Assembly: GCA_019648995.1 (NCBI GenBank)
Contig: BLXT01004186.1
Location: 2,338,470 to 2,360,966, forward strand
DNA length: 22,497 nt
Direction: 5' to 3'
Source of the DNA: Plakobranchus ocellatus
Lineage: Eukaryota > Mollusca > Gastropoda > Plakobranchidae
Within the stretch, counting starts at the first letter, position 1. Each line of letters begins with the position of its first letter. This document shows, one piece after another, positions 11,723 to 18,714 of the stretch. The notes under the pieces are model-generated. The model did not search any database. It saw nothing but the letters and a program-made list of their open reading frames with translations, and was not told the origin of the DNA. The position numbers were made by a program, and so were the translations under genes.

Positions 11723-12078
11723 CTTGATGTTTTCTGTAAGCATAAGAAAAACAAAGTCATCAAGTTTAGGGTATGTATTATTGAATTCTCCAGCAATGCT
11801 TCAGACCAAAACCCCTCCCTCTGACTCCCACATCCTGTCTCAAGCTTACAATGGCACACTGGGTGCACGTATTATTGCTTTGCTGACACTGGGAGAGTGC
11901 CCACTTTCAATTCTAAGTTGTGCAAAAGTATCAATAGCTGATTCCAGATCAACCGCCTCCTTTCCACCCCCAATCCATTTGTGCTGGACAAGGCCTTAGA
12001 AGCTTATCTCATTTTGTTGTTTCTTATGCTTCCGCATTGACTCCATTGCTTGTGCTATGTCATAGGCCTTGTCTTTAA
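11723..12078 (-). pseudogene. exon-like segment with in-frame stops, unknown
   Basis: On the minus strand the acceptor TGCTTTTCTTAAACAG (AG at 12080-12079) is followed by one frame with several protein-like stretches. The first is 26 codons beginning KDKAYDIAQAMESMRK and ending at TAA 11998-11996. The next is 49 codons in the same frame (GLVQHKWIGGGKEAVDLESA and onward, containing RIESGHSPSVSKAII) to TAA 11848-11846. After further TGA stops, the last is 26 codons beginning SIAGEFNNTYPKLDDF that ends exactly at a good donor, AAG|GTATGAG (GT at 11722-11721). Base composition is less A+T-rich than the flanks. Either the first stop is the true C-terminus and the rest is 3' UTR, or this is a decayed exon. 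I do not recognise the protein. The opposite strand is also largely open, a caution against over-reading. Confidence 0.25.
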
Positions 12079-12651
12079 CTGTTTAAGAAAAGCAGCAACA
12101 GAGTTAGAGTTTATACATTCTGGTATTTCAAAACCCAATACTACCATGTGCTCGGCCAAAAAAGCCAGGTAAATGATTTGCAAATGTGCATTGACTTCAA
12201 ATTATCCAAAGACCATACATAATTTGTTTTAGATAAAAGCCAAAAGAGATGAAAATCTTTGTTCGAGTGTACCTCAATTTATCAGAAAATAAAATCAATT
12301 GTCCATTATGAAACTATGTAGACTTTACTAAATATGGTTAGCTGCTGCATCAGCTAAAAACCAGGAGATTCATGTCCTTTCAATACAAAATTTGTTGTTG
12401 TTTTTTTTTGTGAGTTCAACACCTGCTCTAGGGCTAAGTTATTGATAGTACTAATAGGTTGTGTCATTTTGATATCGATATATCTTGTTTTGATAGATCC
12501 ATAATAAAGTTCAATCATCTTACAATACAAATCCACCAACACATCTGTAAATTTTGTGCGTTTGTTATCGAGAAGGAATGATTTACCAAAAGAGTAGGGT
12601 CTTAGATCACTAAAAACAGTAAGAAAAAAAAAATCTTTTCCTTTAGCATAC
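12079..12651. other. probable intron or intergenic stretch
   Basis: A minus-strand frame of 112 codons covers 12692-12354, but it is Lys/Phe/Thr-rich, crosses poly-T/poly-A tracts and shows no motif. A pyrimidine-rich acceptor (TTCTTACTGTTTTTAG) at about 12632-12617 is followed 23 nt later by GTAAAT, a possible micro-exon that does not keep frame with its neighbours. No gene is called. Confidence 0.4.
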
Positions 12652-12771
12652 AGCTGCTTGAAAATCAGCTTTGTGATTGTTTCTGGCATCAATAAAACAC
12701 TCTATAAGTCTGCATACATCGTGCCAAGGAAGGAGGCCCAGCATCTCATCCATTTTTAACCCGCTTTTCAT
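12652..12771 (-). CDS. candidate coding exon, unknown protein
   Basis: A minus-strand frame opens at ATG 12771-12769, six nt after an in-frame TAA, and runs 40 codons. It begins MKSGLKMDEMLGLLPWHDV and continues CRLIECFIDARNNHKADFQAA, then meets a donor, GTATGC (GT at 12651-12650), in phase 0. Its base composition is close to half G+C against about a third in the flanks, and codon use is varied rather than A/T-driven. No pyrimidine-rich acceptor is visible upstream, so it would be a first coding exon or a fragment. It does not join in phase to the segment at 12078. The product is unknown. Confidence 0.22.
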
Positions 12772-14613
12772 TTTTTAACCTCAGATGGATTTTACTCAGA
12801 AGTGATTTTTCTCTTCTGTTTATTCACCAGTTTTCCTGAAATTGTATGTGGGGTTGCCTTTTGAGTGTAAAAAATACAATTGCTAAGCATTTCTGAATAT
12901 CTGACCTGGTTTTGGAGGAATCCTGAAAATTGGGTATGAATATTATTTTTTTGAATAAAAAAAAGTTACACGTTTTCATTTTGATAAATATCCACAATTG
13001 CCTGTAAAGATATTTTACCTCCTAGGCACAGCCAAAAGTTTTTGATGATTTGAATGACAGGTGTTGAACTAGATATACATTTTGAAGAACAATAATTTTA
13101 TCAAAGAAAATTCATGATGGCTACTGTCTTCATGAAAAACGATCATAGACAAATAAGTTTGGTCTTTCATATATTCCTCAAATGTGACCACCCTGATTCA
13201 ACTAGCTATCATCGCTTTGGCTTAAATGTGTAAATTGAAAAAAAAGTGTCTCATGACTTGTTCGCTATCATGAACTACACTACACTTATTTTCTGGATGC
13301 ACTTAACTTCTTGCAGAAAGATGTCCTTTAAGAATTATGTATTTACTCTCACTCAAAAGCTTTTCCGCAAATGCCCATCAAAGCTTAACCAAAAGGCAGA
13401 CCCTCCAAATGAAAATGCTGCAAATCTATTGACATGCAATAAATTATTTTCAAGCACTATCCCCTCTTCTCTATCTTGTTTTTAAATTTGAGTAATATCT
13501 GGGAAGCTATTTTATTGATGAATTTTACATGGATATTTTATCCAGTGGTTTTGGTTTGCCATAAACAGCAAATTTTAATATCCTAGCTTCAAAACGGAAA
13601 TTGCGCTCACTATCATAATCAACACTTTTGACGACCATCTAAAATTTTTTTGTCGTTTGATTGATAATCATGGAGATGAGACACTTGGTCCCTCAGTGCC
13701 GAAAATATAAAACTTTTTCTAGATCTACACAACTAGAATGAAAAGGGGCAAACAATGGATTTTTCTACTTGTACCTGAAAAAAAAAAATCCCTAACTGAA
13801 ATTCTAAACATGATTACTTTGGACTCTGTTATAAATTACAAATCAGATGGCATCCATACCACTCAACTAGCCTGAATGTGATTCGAACTTAACATAGCGT
13901 GATGTTTAGGAAAGTTATCAGTAGCTAATTTAATGTATTGCAAAAAGTGCACTGTTCTTCATTTTTTTTTAATGATACCTAGATTCTACACTCATATAAA
14001 ATATATCTGTCTGAAGAGATTAACAAAGATGCTTAGAAGTTCTTATAAGCTCGACATTTGGCGGATTCCAAAACTGGTCCCAAATGGCATGCTTTGATTT
14101 GTATCCCTATTATGTCATAAATAAACATAACTTGAGCTTACATATTTATGTGTAGAGTGTCCTGCATTGTTAATGATGTGAATGAAGTGCCACATCAAGA
14201 TTACACCTTATTGTGAGCATATATTTTTCATTTACTTTTTTTTTTTTATTCGCAAACATGATTAAAATTTCCCGCTTTTATATCAATTATGATCGATCTT
14301 ATCACCTAAAAACATTCTTTGTACATTTTCTTGAGGTTTTTTAAATGCATTTTGATCTCCCATTAGCCTGCTGCAAAAACCTTGATGTGAATGTTGCTGT
14401 GATGTTTGATTATATGACCACAATTAAACCAATATTATTAAATATCTGCTCAAGCATCATACTATTATGTAAGGCATATGAACTTTAATAATAAACCGAA
14501 GTTAGCGATTACAATGCAGTTTCTAACAACTACAGATACACGATTGCCAGGCATGCAAAATGTGAATGTGTCGCCTCATTGGATCATTTTGATGACCAGG
14601 ATTTCACTTTCAG
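12772..14613. other. A+T-rich non-coding stretch
   Basis: No gene is supported. A minus-strand frame from about 13065 to 12970 (TPVIQIIKNFWLCLGG) follows a TATATCTAG acceptor but has no convincing donor. A plus-strand frame at 13246-13485 starts with GTG, not ATG. Both are within what chance allows in this composition. Confidence 0.45.
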
Positions 14614-14981
14614 CTGAATTTCCGCTTTGCCGAGTCAATGTGAAGGATTTCTTTTGTGAGTGCAAGAAAAAATGAATCAAAGAAGTGTTTGCACTTTTTC
14701 TCTCTTTAACCCTGAGAAATATGTAAAAATAGTATTGGATTTTTTATTATGTGTCACCGAAAATCACCAGGTCGGTTTTCAGATCTTCAATTTTGGATAT
14801 TGAAGAATCATACAGCACTAGTGTTTGGACTGGTTACAGGCGTTACAAAGTGCATCACACTTAATGCACTTTGTATTAACATACTGTACATTTAAAAATC
14901 ATGTGATTCTCAGGTATTCGCTGACCTTTTGTCATCTTTTTTGCAGGCTTATGTTTACGAAAATTTGACTCAGAATTTCAT
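14614..14981 (+). CDS. candidate exon pair, unknown protein
   Basis: Two short plus-strand segments have good splice signals. Exon A is 14614-14655 (acceptor TTTCACTTTCAG, donor GTGAGTG). Exon B is 14947-14981 (acceptor CATCTTTTTTGCAG, donor GTAAGAA). They join in phase to read EFPLCRVNVKDFF-C-LCLRKFDSEFH with no stop, leaving exon B in phase 0. The reading frame also extends upstream of exon A to an ATG at 14478. No further exon could be attached on either side, and no domain is recognisable. A 12-bp perfect hairpin lies in the putative intron. Short open segments are common here, so this is tentative. Confidence 0.18.
14844..14875. repeat. 12-bp perfect hairpin
   Basis: TACAAAGTGCAT at 14844-14855 and its exact reverse complement at 14864-14875 enclose an 8-nt loop. 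Outside this the arms partly continue with bulges (TACAG on the left with CTGTA on the right), so the whole fold may span about 14833-14892. Its core ACAAAGTGCA recurs in the left arm of the larger hairpin at 18638-18714. Confidence 0.8.
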
Positions 14982-15474
14982 GTAAGAACAGCCAAACCAC
15001 AGGAAATGCATACTTGAGATATCAGCGACACACTCTTTTCAATATGTGTATACATTCTTTCAAGGTACCGTTCTTTCAATCTAGTAATAGTAGTATCATT
15101 TTTGTTCAAATTGCTATAATGACCATAAATTATTATTATCTATGATATATTACGAAATGTTTCTAGATATTAATTTAAAAGAGAAGTGTCTTTAGACTGG
15201 GTCTTTTTTTTTTCTAGTGAAACAATCTGTAGCTAAAACTTATGTAAATGGCTACATTCTCCTAGCTGTAAAGTTACTGAAAAAAAAAAAGTCTTCAATT
15301 TGAATTTAGTATTAGATTATCTTTCTCACTGTATGTAATATTCAAAAAATGATGTTTATTTGCCGTTATTTGGCTAAAAATATATGTGGCTAGAGAGATC
15401 AGTAAATCTCTCAGTGGAGCTAAAAGAAAGTCATTTCCACAGAAGTGAAAGTTAGACCTACAAAAGGAATATCA
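14982..15474. other. A+T-rich non-coding stretch
   Basis: Nothing is supported. T-runs at about 15060 and 15206-15216 each precede a TAG or CAG, and would make pseudo-acceptors, but no open frame follows. Confidence 0.45.
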
Positions 15475-15680
15475 CTATTATCATAGATTAGATCTACAAA
15501 GCCTACGCCTACATTAAATCTAGAGCTAAAATAATAATTGCCTCTTCATTTTGTCGGTAGCTGATGGTGTAAGAATAAAAATTTTCCAAATTTCAGTAGA
15601 AACAAAGCCAACCGTTTTAATTTCTAAACATTATATCACATTAAAAAGACATAAAAGACATAGCGAAATAATGATAGTTT

Positions 15681-15874
15681 GTCCACCCACTGAAGTAAAA
15701 TAATCAGAATGACCGTCTACTTTAGGTGGACAACTGATAGAGATGGCAGTCCTCCACCAGTGCCTTGATCTAGACACTGGTGGCATTTGTTGTTCACCAC
15801 CTGATGTCAAATAATCGATATGACCCACTACTTCAGGTGAACAAGGTAGGGACCGTAGTGTTCTACCAGTGCCT
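15681..15874. repeat. duplicated 51-bp hairpin element
   Basis: Two 51-bp segments, 15681-15731 and 15792-15842, match at 39 of 51 positions and each folds on itself. A 7-bp terminal stem (GTCCACC/GGTGGAC in copy 1, GTTCACC/GGTGAAC in copy 2) is followed by an inner stem around GAAGT/ACTT. Position 3 pairs with 49 in both copies, but C-G in the first has become T-A in the second, a compensatory change. Each copy is followed by related sequence ending in ACCAGTGCCT (to 15765 and 15874). Copy 1 has an extra perfect hairpin at 15754-15783. It is probably a tandemly duplicated fold-back repeat. Confidence 0.75.
15754..15783. repeat. 9-bp perfect hairpin
   Basis: CCACCAGTG at 15754-15762 is mirrored exactly by CACTGGTGG at 15775-15783 across a 12-nt loop. 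It lies in the linker between the two 51-bp hairpin copies; the second copy keeps CTACCAGTG but lacks the complementary arm. Confidence 0.85.
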
Positions 15875-15991
15875 ACATATAGGCTTAGGCCTAGATCTAG
15901 AAAATAATTTAGATCTAGAAGACTAGATCTAAGTCTTAGAAGCTAAGCCGGCACTTTTAAGTTTGCTCCCAACCCGACTTTTTATATAGCT

Positions 15992-16002
15992 ATATTATCC
16001 GA
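15992..16002. repeat. target-site duplication, 5' copy
   Basis: ATATTATCCGA, identical to 16758-16768. The two copies bracket the LINE fragment exactly at its 5' truncation point and at the end of its 3' tail. The first A of the 3' copy is shared with the TGA tail, so the duplication is 10-11 bp. Confidence 0.8.
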
Positions 16003-16749
16003 AAAAGATTTACAACAGCTACTTGACATAGTTAAAGAAGAAAGCGAAAAGAAAGGGCTGGAATTGAACAGAAAGAAGACGGAAGTAATGGTTGTCAGTC
16101 GAAAACAAGAATTGCCAATAATCAACATCTATATTAAAGGAACAAGGCTGAAACAAAAGGACCAATTCAAATACCTAGGATCCTTGATCTCAAGCGACGG
16201 AAGAAACAACAGCGAAGTTGCATCAAGAATAGCTCAAGCAAAGACAAATTTCCAGAAAATGAAAACAGTTCTGACAAATAAGAACATATCCATCCGGACA
16301 AGAAGAAGAGCCCTTGAGTGCTATTTAGAGCCCATCTTGATGTATGGATGTGAGGCCTGGACAATATCAAAACAGACTCAGAGGAAGCTGGAAGCAACGG
16401 AAATGTGGTTCCTTAGAAGAATGCTGCGAATCTCATGGACAGCAAAGAAGACAAATGACACAGTTTTAGAGGAAGCTCATACAACAAGACTACTCATAAG
16501 CAAAATCCGTAAACGTCAAGCAACCTTTTTCGGCCATGTTATGCGAAGAGAAAAGTTGGAGAATCTTGTAACAACAGGAATGTTGGAAGGAAAACGCAGT
16601 AGGGGAAAACAACGAGAAAAGCTCAAAAGCTCATTGAAGGCCTGGCAGACTGGCTGAAGGCAGGGAAATCGTTGGAAGCAATAGAAGCGACAAAGGACAG
16701 GAAAAAGTGGAGGACCATGATCGCCAACGCTGTAAAGCAAGGCACCTGA
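16003..16749 (+). pseudogene. LINE reverse transcriptase C-terminal part, frameshifted
   Basis: The frame reads from the RT thumb (LNRKKTEVMVVSRK) through the conserved KYLGSLISSDGR block at about 16172-16207. Next come CEAWTISKQTQRKLEATEMW and RRMLRISWT, then the zinc-knuckle-like tail region FFGHVMRR and GKRSRGKQREK. The frame closes at TGA 16658-16660. The normal C-terminus continues in the other frame (LIEGLADWLKAGKS, then DRKKWRTMIANAVKQGT) to TGA 16747-16749. The switch is caused by a direct 8-bp duplication, AAAAGCTC at 16617-16624 and 16625-16632. Apart from this the frame is intact, and it stays open from 15947 in the flanking DNA, so the copy is fairly young. The ORF has no start codon of its own. 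The protein is inactive because the RT catalytic core is absent. Confidence 0.92.
16617..16632. repeat. 8-bp tandem duplication breaking the LINE ORF
   Basis: AAAAGCTC occurs twice head to tail. Eight is not a multiple of three, so it shifts the reading frame. The family's characteristic C-terminal sequence resumes at once in the new frame, which shows that the duplication arose in or before this copy. Confidence 0.9.
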
Positions 16750-16757
16750 TGATGATG

Positions 16758-16768
16758 ATATTATCCGA
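16758..16768. repeat. target-site duplication, 3' copy
   Basis: ATATTATCCGA, the partner of 15992-16002, directly follows the (TGA)4 tail and precedes GATCTAGATC of the original target. Confidence 0.8.
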
Positions 16769-17436
16769 TCTAGATCTAGATCTAGCTCTATCTTCATATA
16801 AGCTTTCAACGACATGAAGAGGTTGCACGCCAAGTTCTAGTGAAAATAGTACTATGTTCACACAAAATCTAGAGTCTAGATCTCCACAATTTGGAGATTT
16901 TTCGTTTGTTCCTATCACATAACATATAACCTAGATTTCTAGATCTAGATATCTAGCTATTTAAAAAGTGGGGCTGGGAAAAGGAGCTGCTCTGAGCTTA
17001 GGCTACATTAAACATTGCTCGATTTAGACGTAGACTTAGATACAGAAACCAACATCATTCTCATATTTCAAAATGTGCGTAGAACCTAAAATCTAGATCC
17101 AGTACATATTTACGACAAACTACTAATCCTATCAGTCTATTTAAATCTGATCTGCGAGGGAAGTCTTAGACCGAGATCTGAGAATTCTAGATCTAGATCT
17201 AGATCTAGAATATACTCTAATCTAGGGTAGATTCTACCTCTGATCTGAGATTAGATCAAAATTTTTACTTAAAAATTGGTTACCATTGAAATACCATTCG
17301 CTGATAACAAAGACTCACTAGATCTCTAGATCTTGAATTTGTTTGCCTTTGAAATTAAAGTACGAGGGTTGCATCTTCTAGTGATTCAGTCGGTGGTGAA
17401 GTAATAATCAAAATAAATTATGCGCTGAACCTGGCC

Positions 17437-17444
17437 CCGGAAGT
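17437..17444 (+). promoter_or_regulatory. ETS-type promoter motif CCGGAAGT
   Basis: CCGGAAGT within GGCCCCGGAAGTAG matches the core site of ETS/GABP factors, typical of TATA-less housekeeping promoters in animals. It lies about 65 bp upstream of the ATG of the compact gene model at 17508, in a short GC-richer patch, with no TATA box in the expected place. It is a sequence match only. Confidence 0.35.
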
Positions 17445-17507
17445 AGTAACTTGTTTCGTCTGCTAGCCTAACAGAGTTCTCTGTTCGTCTGTGAAAAATA
17501 AGGAATA

Positions 17508-18039
17508 ATGTCGCAGCCATGGACGTTGAATTTTAGTTTCTGTGTTTTAAATTTTTAAAAATTAATTTATGTTGTTATTAGTACCAGCATTGTTATTTAA
17601 ATGCAAAAGGTGAAGGATTTAATAACTTTCACCCACTTATATTTAGGTCCAGTGAAAAATATACTTCATCCTTCAGGACAGGATGTCTTCTTCAATTGGA
17701 TCTTCTGGTTTCTTCTGCATTAATAAAGTTTGTTTTGAAAAGAAATATTGAGACAAATGATGATAGCCCGTGGAAAAAAGGAGAAACGGGCTTTATTGTG
17801 GCTGTGTCTGGAAAGGACAACATCGGTACATGATTTTGTAAGGCAAATATAATTATGTAGTCTTCATTCTATTGAAATGGTAAATTTGAGCCTCACTGTA
17901 ATGTTTCCGTGTAAATCCCTACATAGGTATAAGTGCTGTCATCAAAGATGATTACGGTTCATACAAGCGATTCCTTTATACATTTGGAGAAAAGAATAAG
18001 AAATCCGAAGAAAAATATTTAAAGGAGCAGAAGAATTAA
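17508..18039 (+). CDS. compact four-exon gene model, unknown 105-aa protein
   Basis: Exons 17508-17535, 17582-17609, 17677-17825 and 17927-18039 join in phase (1, 2, 1) with no stop until TAA 18037-18039. The start MSQPWTLNF has A at -3. Exon 2 has acceptor TTGTTATTAG and donor GTGAAG. Exon 3 has acceptor ATACTTCATCCTTCAG and reads 49 codons, including SPWKKGETGFIVAVSGKDNI, before donor GTACAT. Exon 4 has acceptor AAATCCCTACATAG and reads ISAVIKDDYGSYKRFLYTFG, ending in a Lys/Glu-rich tail. Introns are 46, 67 and 101 bp. The weak point is the first donor (GTTTCT), so exon 1 is less sure than exons 3 and 4. No signal peptide, clear membrane segment or domain was recognised. A passing likeness to SRP14 (LF-KC-RTG, ISAV) does not align over its length. 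An ETS-like site lies upstream. Confidence 0.4.
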
Positions 18040-18148
18040 AATGGAAAAATGAAAAGAGAAAGTTTCCATGATTAAACCATTCAAGATCATGAGATGCAAA
18101 CAAGTGCGCTTTAAATTTCAGAAGTTCTATTAAAAGGTGTATGCTCAC

Positions 18149-18188
18149 AAAAAAAAAAAAACCCACAAACACACACACACACACACAC
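18149..18188. repeat. poly-A and (AC)n microsatellite
   Basis: A 13-nt A run at 18149-18161 is followed by about ten AC units at 18169-18188. The Cys/Val and Phe repeats seen when the minus strand is translated come from this tract. Confidence 0.9.
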
Positions 18189-18366
18189 TGAAAAAAATGA
18201 CTTGAGAGGAATAGGGTTCTTTTACATCCATTTATTCGGTAAGGAAAGAGCGAGTATGCAAACGATACGTGCACAGAGAGCTCAGTGTTTCAGGACGATG
18301 GTGTGTGATATGCTGATGATACTCGCATAAACTCATTGAGCACTGGGAGCCAGTAATTTTTTTTAA

Positions 18367-18630
18367 AGGAACATTGATGTAGTCTCACTTCCCAAAAAGA
18401 AGTGCGACGGACATCTTGGCATCAAAGACCCAAAGTGCAAAGTTCTCATTATACCCTGCTGTAAAAGACTTTTGTCACAAGCTGCAATCAACTTCGATAG
18501 AAACCTGGAGAGAGTGCGCCTAGGGGAAGCACCTGACAGGAGTGATTATGAGAAATCTTTCTTTTTCTTTAGTCATAAATATGACTTGAATATGAAGATG
18601 ACCGTGTCTATTTTTAGAATACATTTTTAA
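18367..18630 (+). other. 87-codon open frame lacking an early ATG
   Basis: Between TAA 18364-18366 and TAA 18628-18630 the plus strand is open for 87 codons. The middle is protein-like and less A+T-rich (for example KKKCDGHLGIKDPKCKVLII and LERVRLGEAPDRSDYEK). The last 25 residues look like A/T-driven drift. There is no ATG until near the end, so it would have to be an internal or terminal exon. A possible acceptor is GATGTAG at about 18376-18382, though without a pyrimidine tract. The minus strand is open over the same region. It may be a downstream exon of the compact gene's locus, a fragment of a mobile element, or chance. No family is recognised. Confidence 0.2.
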
Positions 18631-18634
18631 TAAA
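18629..18634 (+). promoter_or_regulatory. AATAAA polyadenylation signal
   Basis: A canonical AATAAA lies 590 bp after the stop of the compact gene model and just at the end of the 87-codon frame. It could serve the 3' end of either. A+T-rich DNA has many chance copies. Confidence 0.25.
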
Positions 18635-18637
18635 TTT

Positions 18638-18714
18638 CTGCCGTAACCGAACAAAGTGCACTATCAGTAATGTTAAGTCTCGGGACGATATTGCACTTCA
18701 TTTGCTTACGGCAG
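18638..18714 (+). ncRNA. microRNA-precursor-like hairpin candidate
   Basis: Positions 18638-18665 pair with 18687-18714 at 24 of 28 positions. The outer 9 bp (CTGCCGTAA/TTACGGCAG) are perfect. An inner 7-bp block (AAGTGCA/TGCACTT) and a 4-bp block (TATC/GATA) pair too, with only symmetrical one- or two-base mismatches between them, and the loop is 21 nt (18666-18686). Size, stem length and symmetric mismatches are like an animal pre-miRNA, and the arms are not simple A/T sequence. The alternative is the decayed inverted termini of a small fold-back transposon. Expression is unknown. Confidence 0.35.

Larger units (their letters stand above)
16003..16757 (+). mobile_element. 5'-truncated LINE insertion
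   Basis: About 755 bp of a non-LTR retrotransposon of the endonuclease-reverse transcriptase type. It begins just after where the catalytic ADD motif would lie (EKDLQQLLDIVKEESEKKG is the usual post-catalytic helix) and ends in the element's stop codon fused to a (TGA)4 tail at 16747-16758. Eleven-base direct repeats flank it. Severe 5' truncation, a simple-repeat 3' tail and a short target-site duplication together are the signature of target-primed reverse transcription. The endonuclease and the RT palm are missing, so it cannot move by itself. The target was the AGATCT-rich field: the 3' flank resumes with GATCTAGATC. Clade not assigned. Confidence 0.9.
15475..17340. repeat. dispersed AGATCT/TCTAGA repeat field
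   Basis: The interlocking palindromic hexamers AGATCT and TCTAGA recur throughout, both as isolated copies and as short arrays. Examples lie near 15893-15932, 16767-16785, 16865-16881, 16931-16955, 17184-17211 and 17319-17332. The array at 17184-17211 is a 28-bp perfect palindrome. The hexamers are essentially absent in the preceding 10 kb except for a few isolated copies. The field is interrupted by the LINE insertion at 16003-16757, which itself lacks the hexamers, so the repeat field predates the insertion. Confidence 0.85.

Noticed and set aside
12121..12175. Exon on the plus strand ending at CCAG|GTAAAT
   Set aside because: All three plus-strand frames are open there, so the open frame carries no information; no partner exon was found.
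12140..12175. U2-snRNA-like CTCGGCC motif
   Set aside because: Only a few bases match the U2 5' end; the rest does not.
12354..12692. 112-codon minus-strand frame as a protein
   Set aside because: It crosses homopolymers, is Lys/Phe/Thr-rich, and conflicts with the better frame at 12652-12771.
13246..13485. 79-codon plus-strand frame
   Set aside because: It starts at GTG, with no motif and no usable splice sites.
16516..16918. Minus-strand open frames over the 16-kb LINE
   Set aside because: They are antisense shadows of the LINE reading frame.
17508..18039. Identity of the compact gene as SRP14
   Set aside because: Short likenesses (LF-KC-RTG near the start, ISAV later) exist, but spacing and the middle do not align, so no symbol is given.
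18309..18323. Plus-strand codons reading Y-A-D-D-T, like an RT catalytic box
   Set aside because: A TGA stop directly precedes it and a TAA follows soon after. No flanking RT blocks could be found in any frame.
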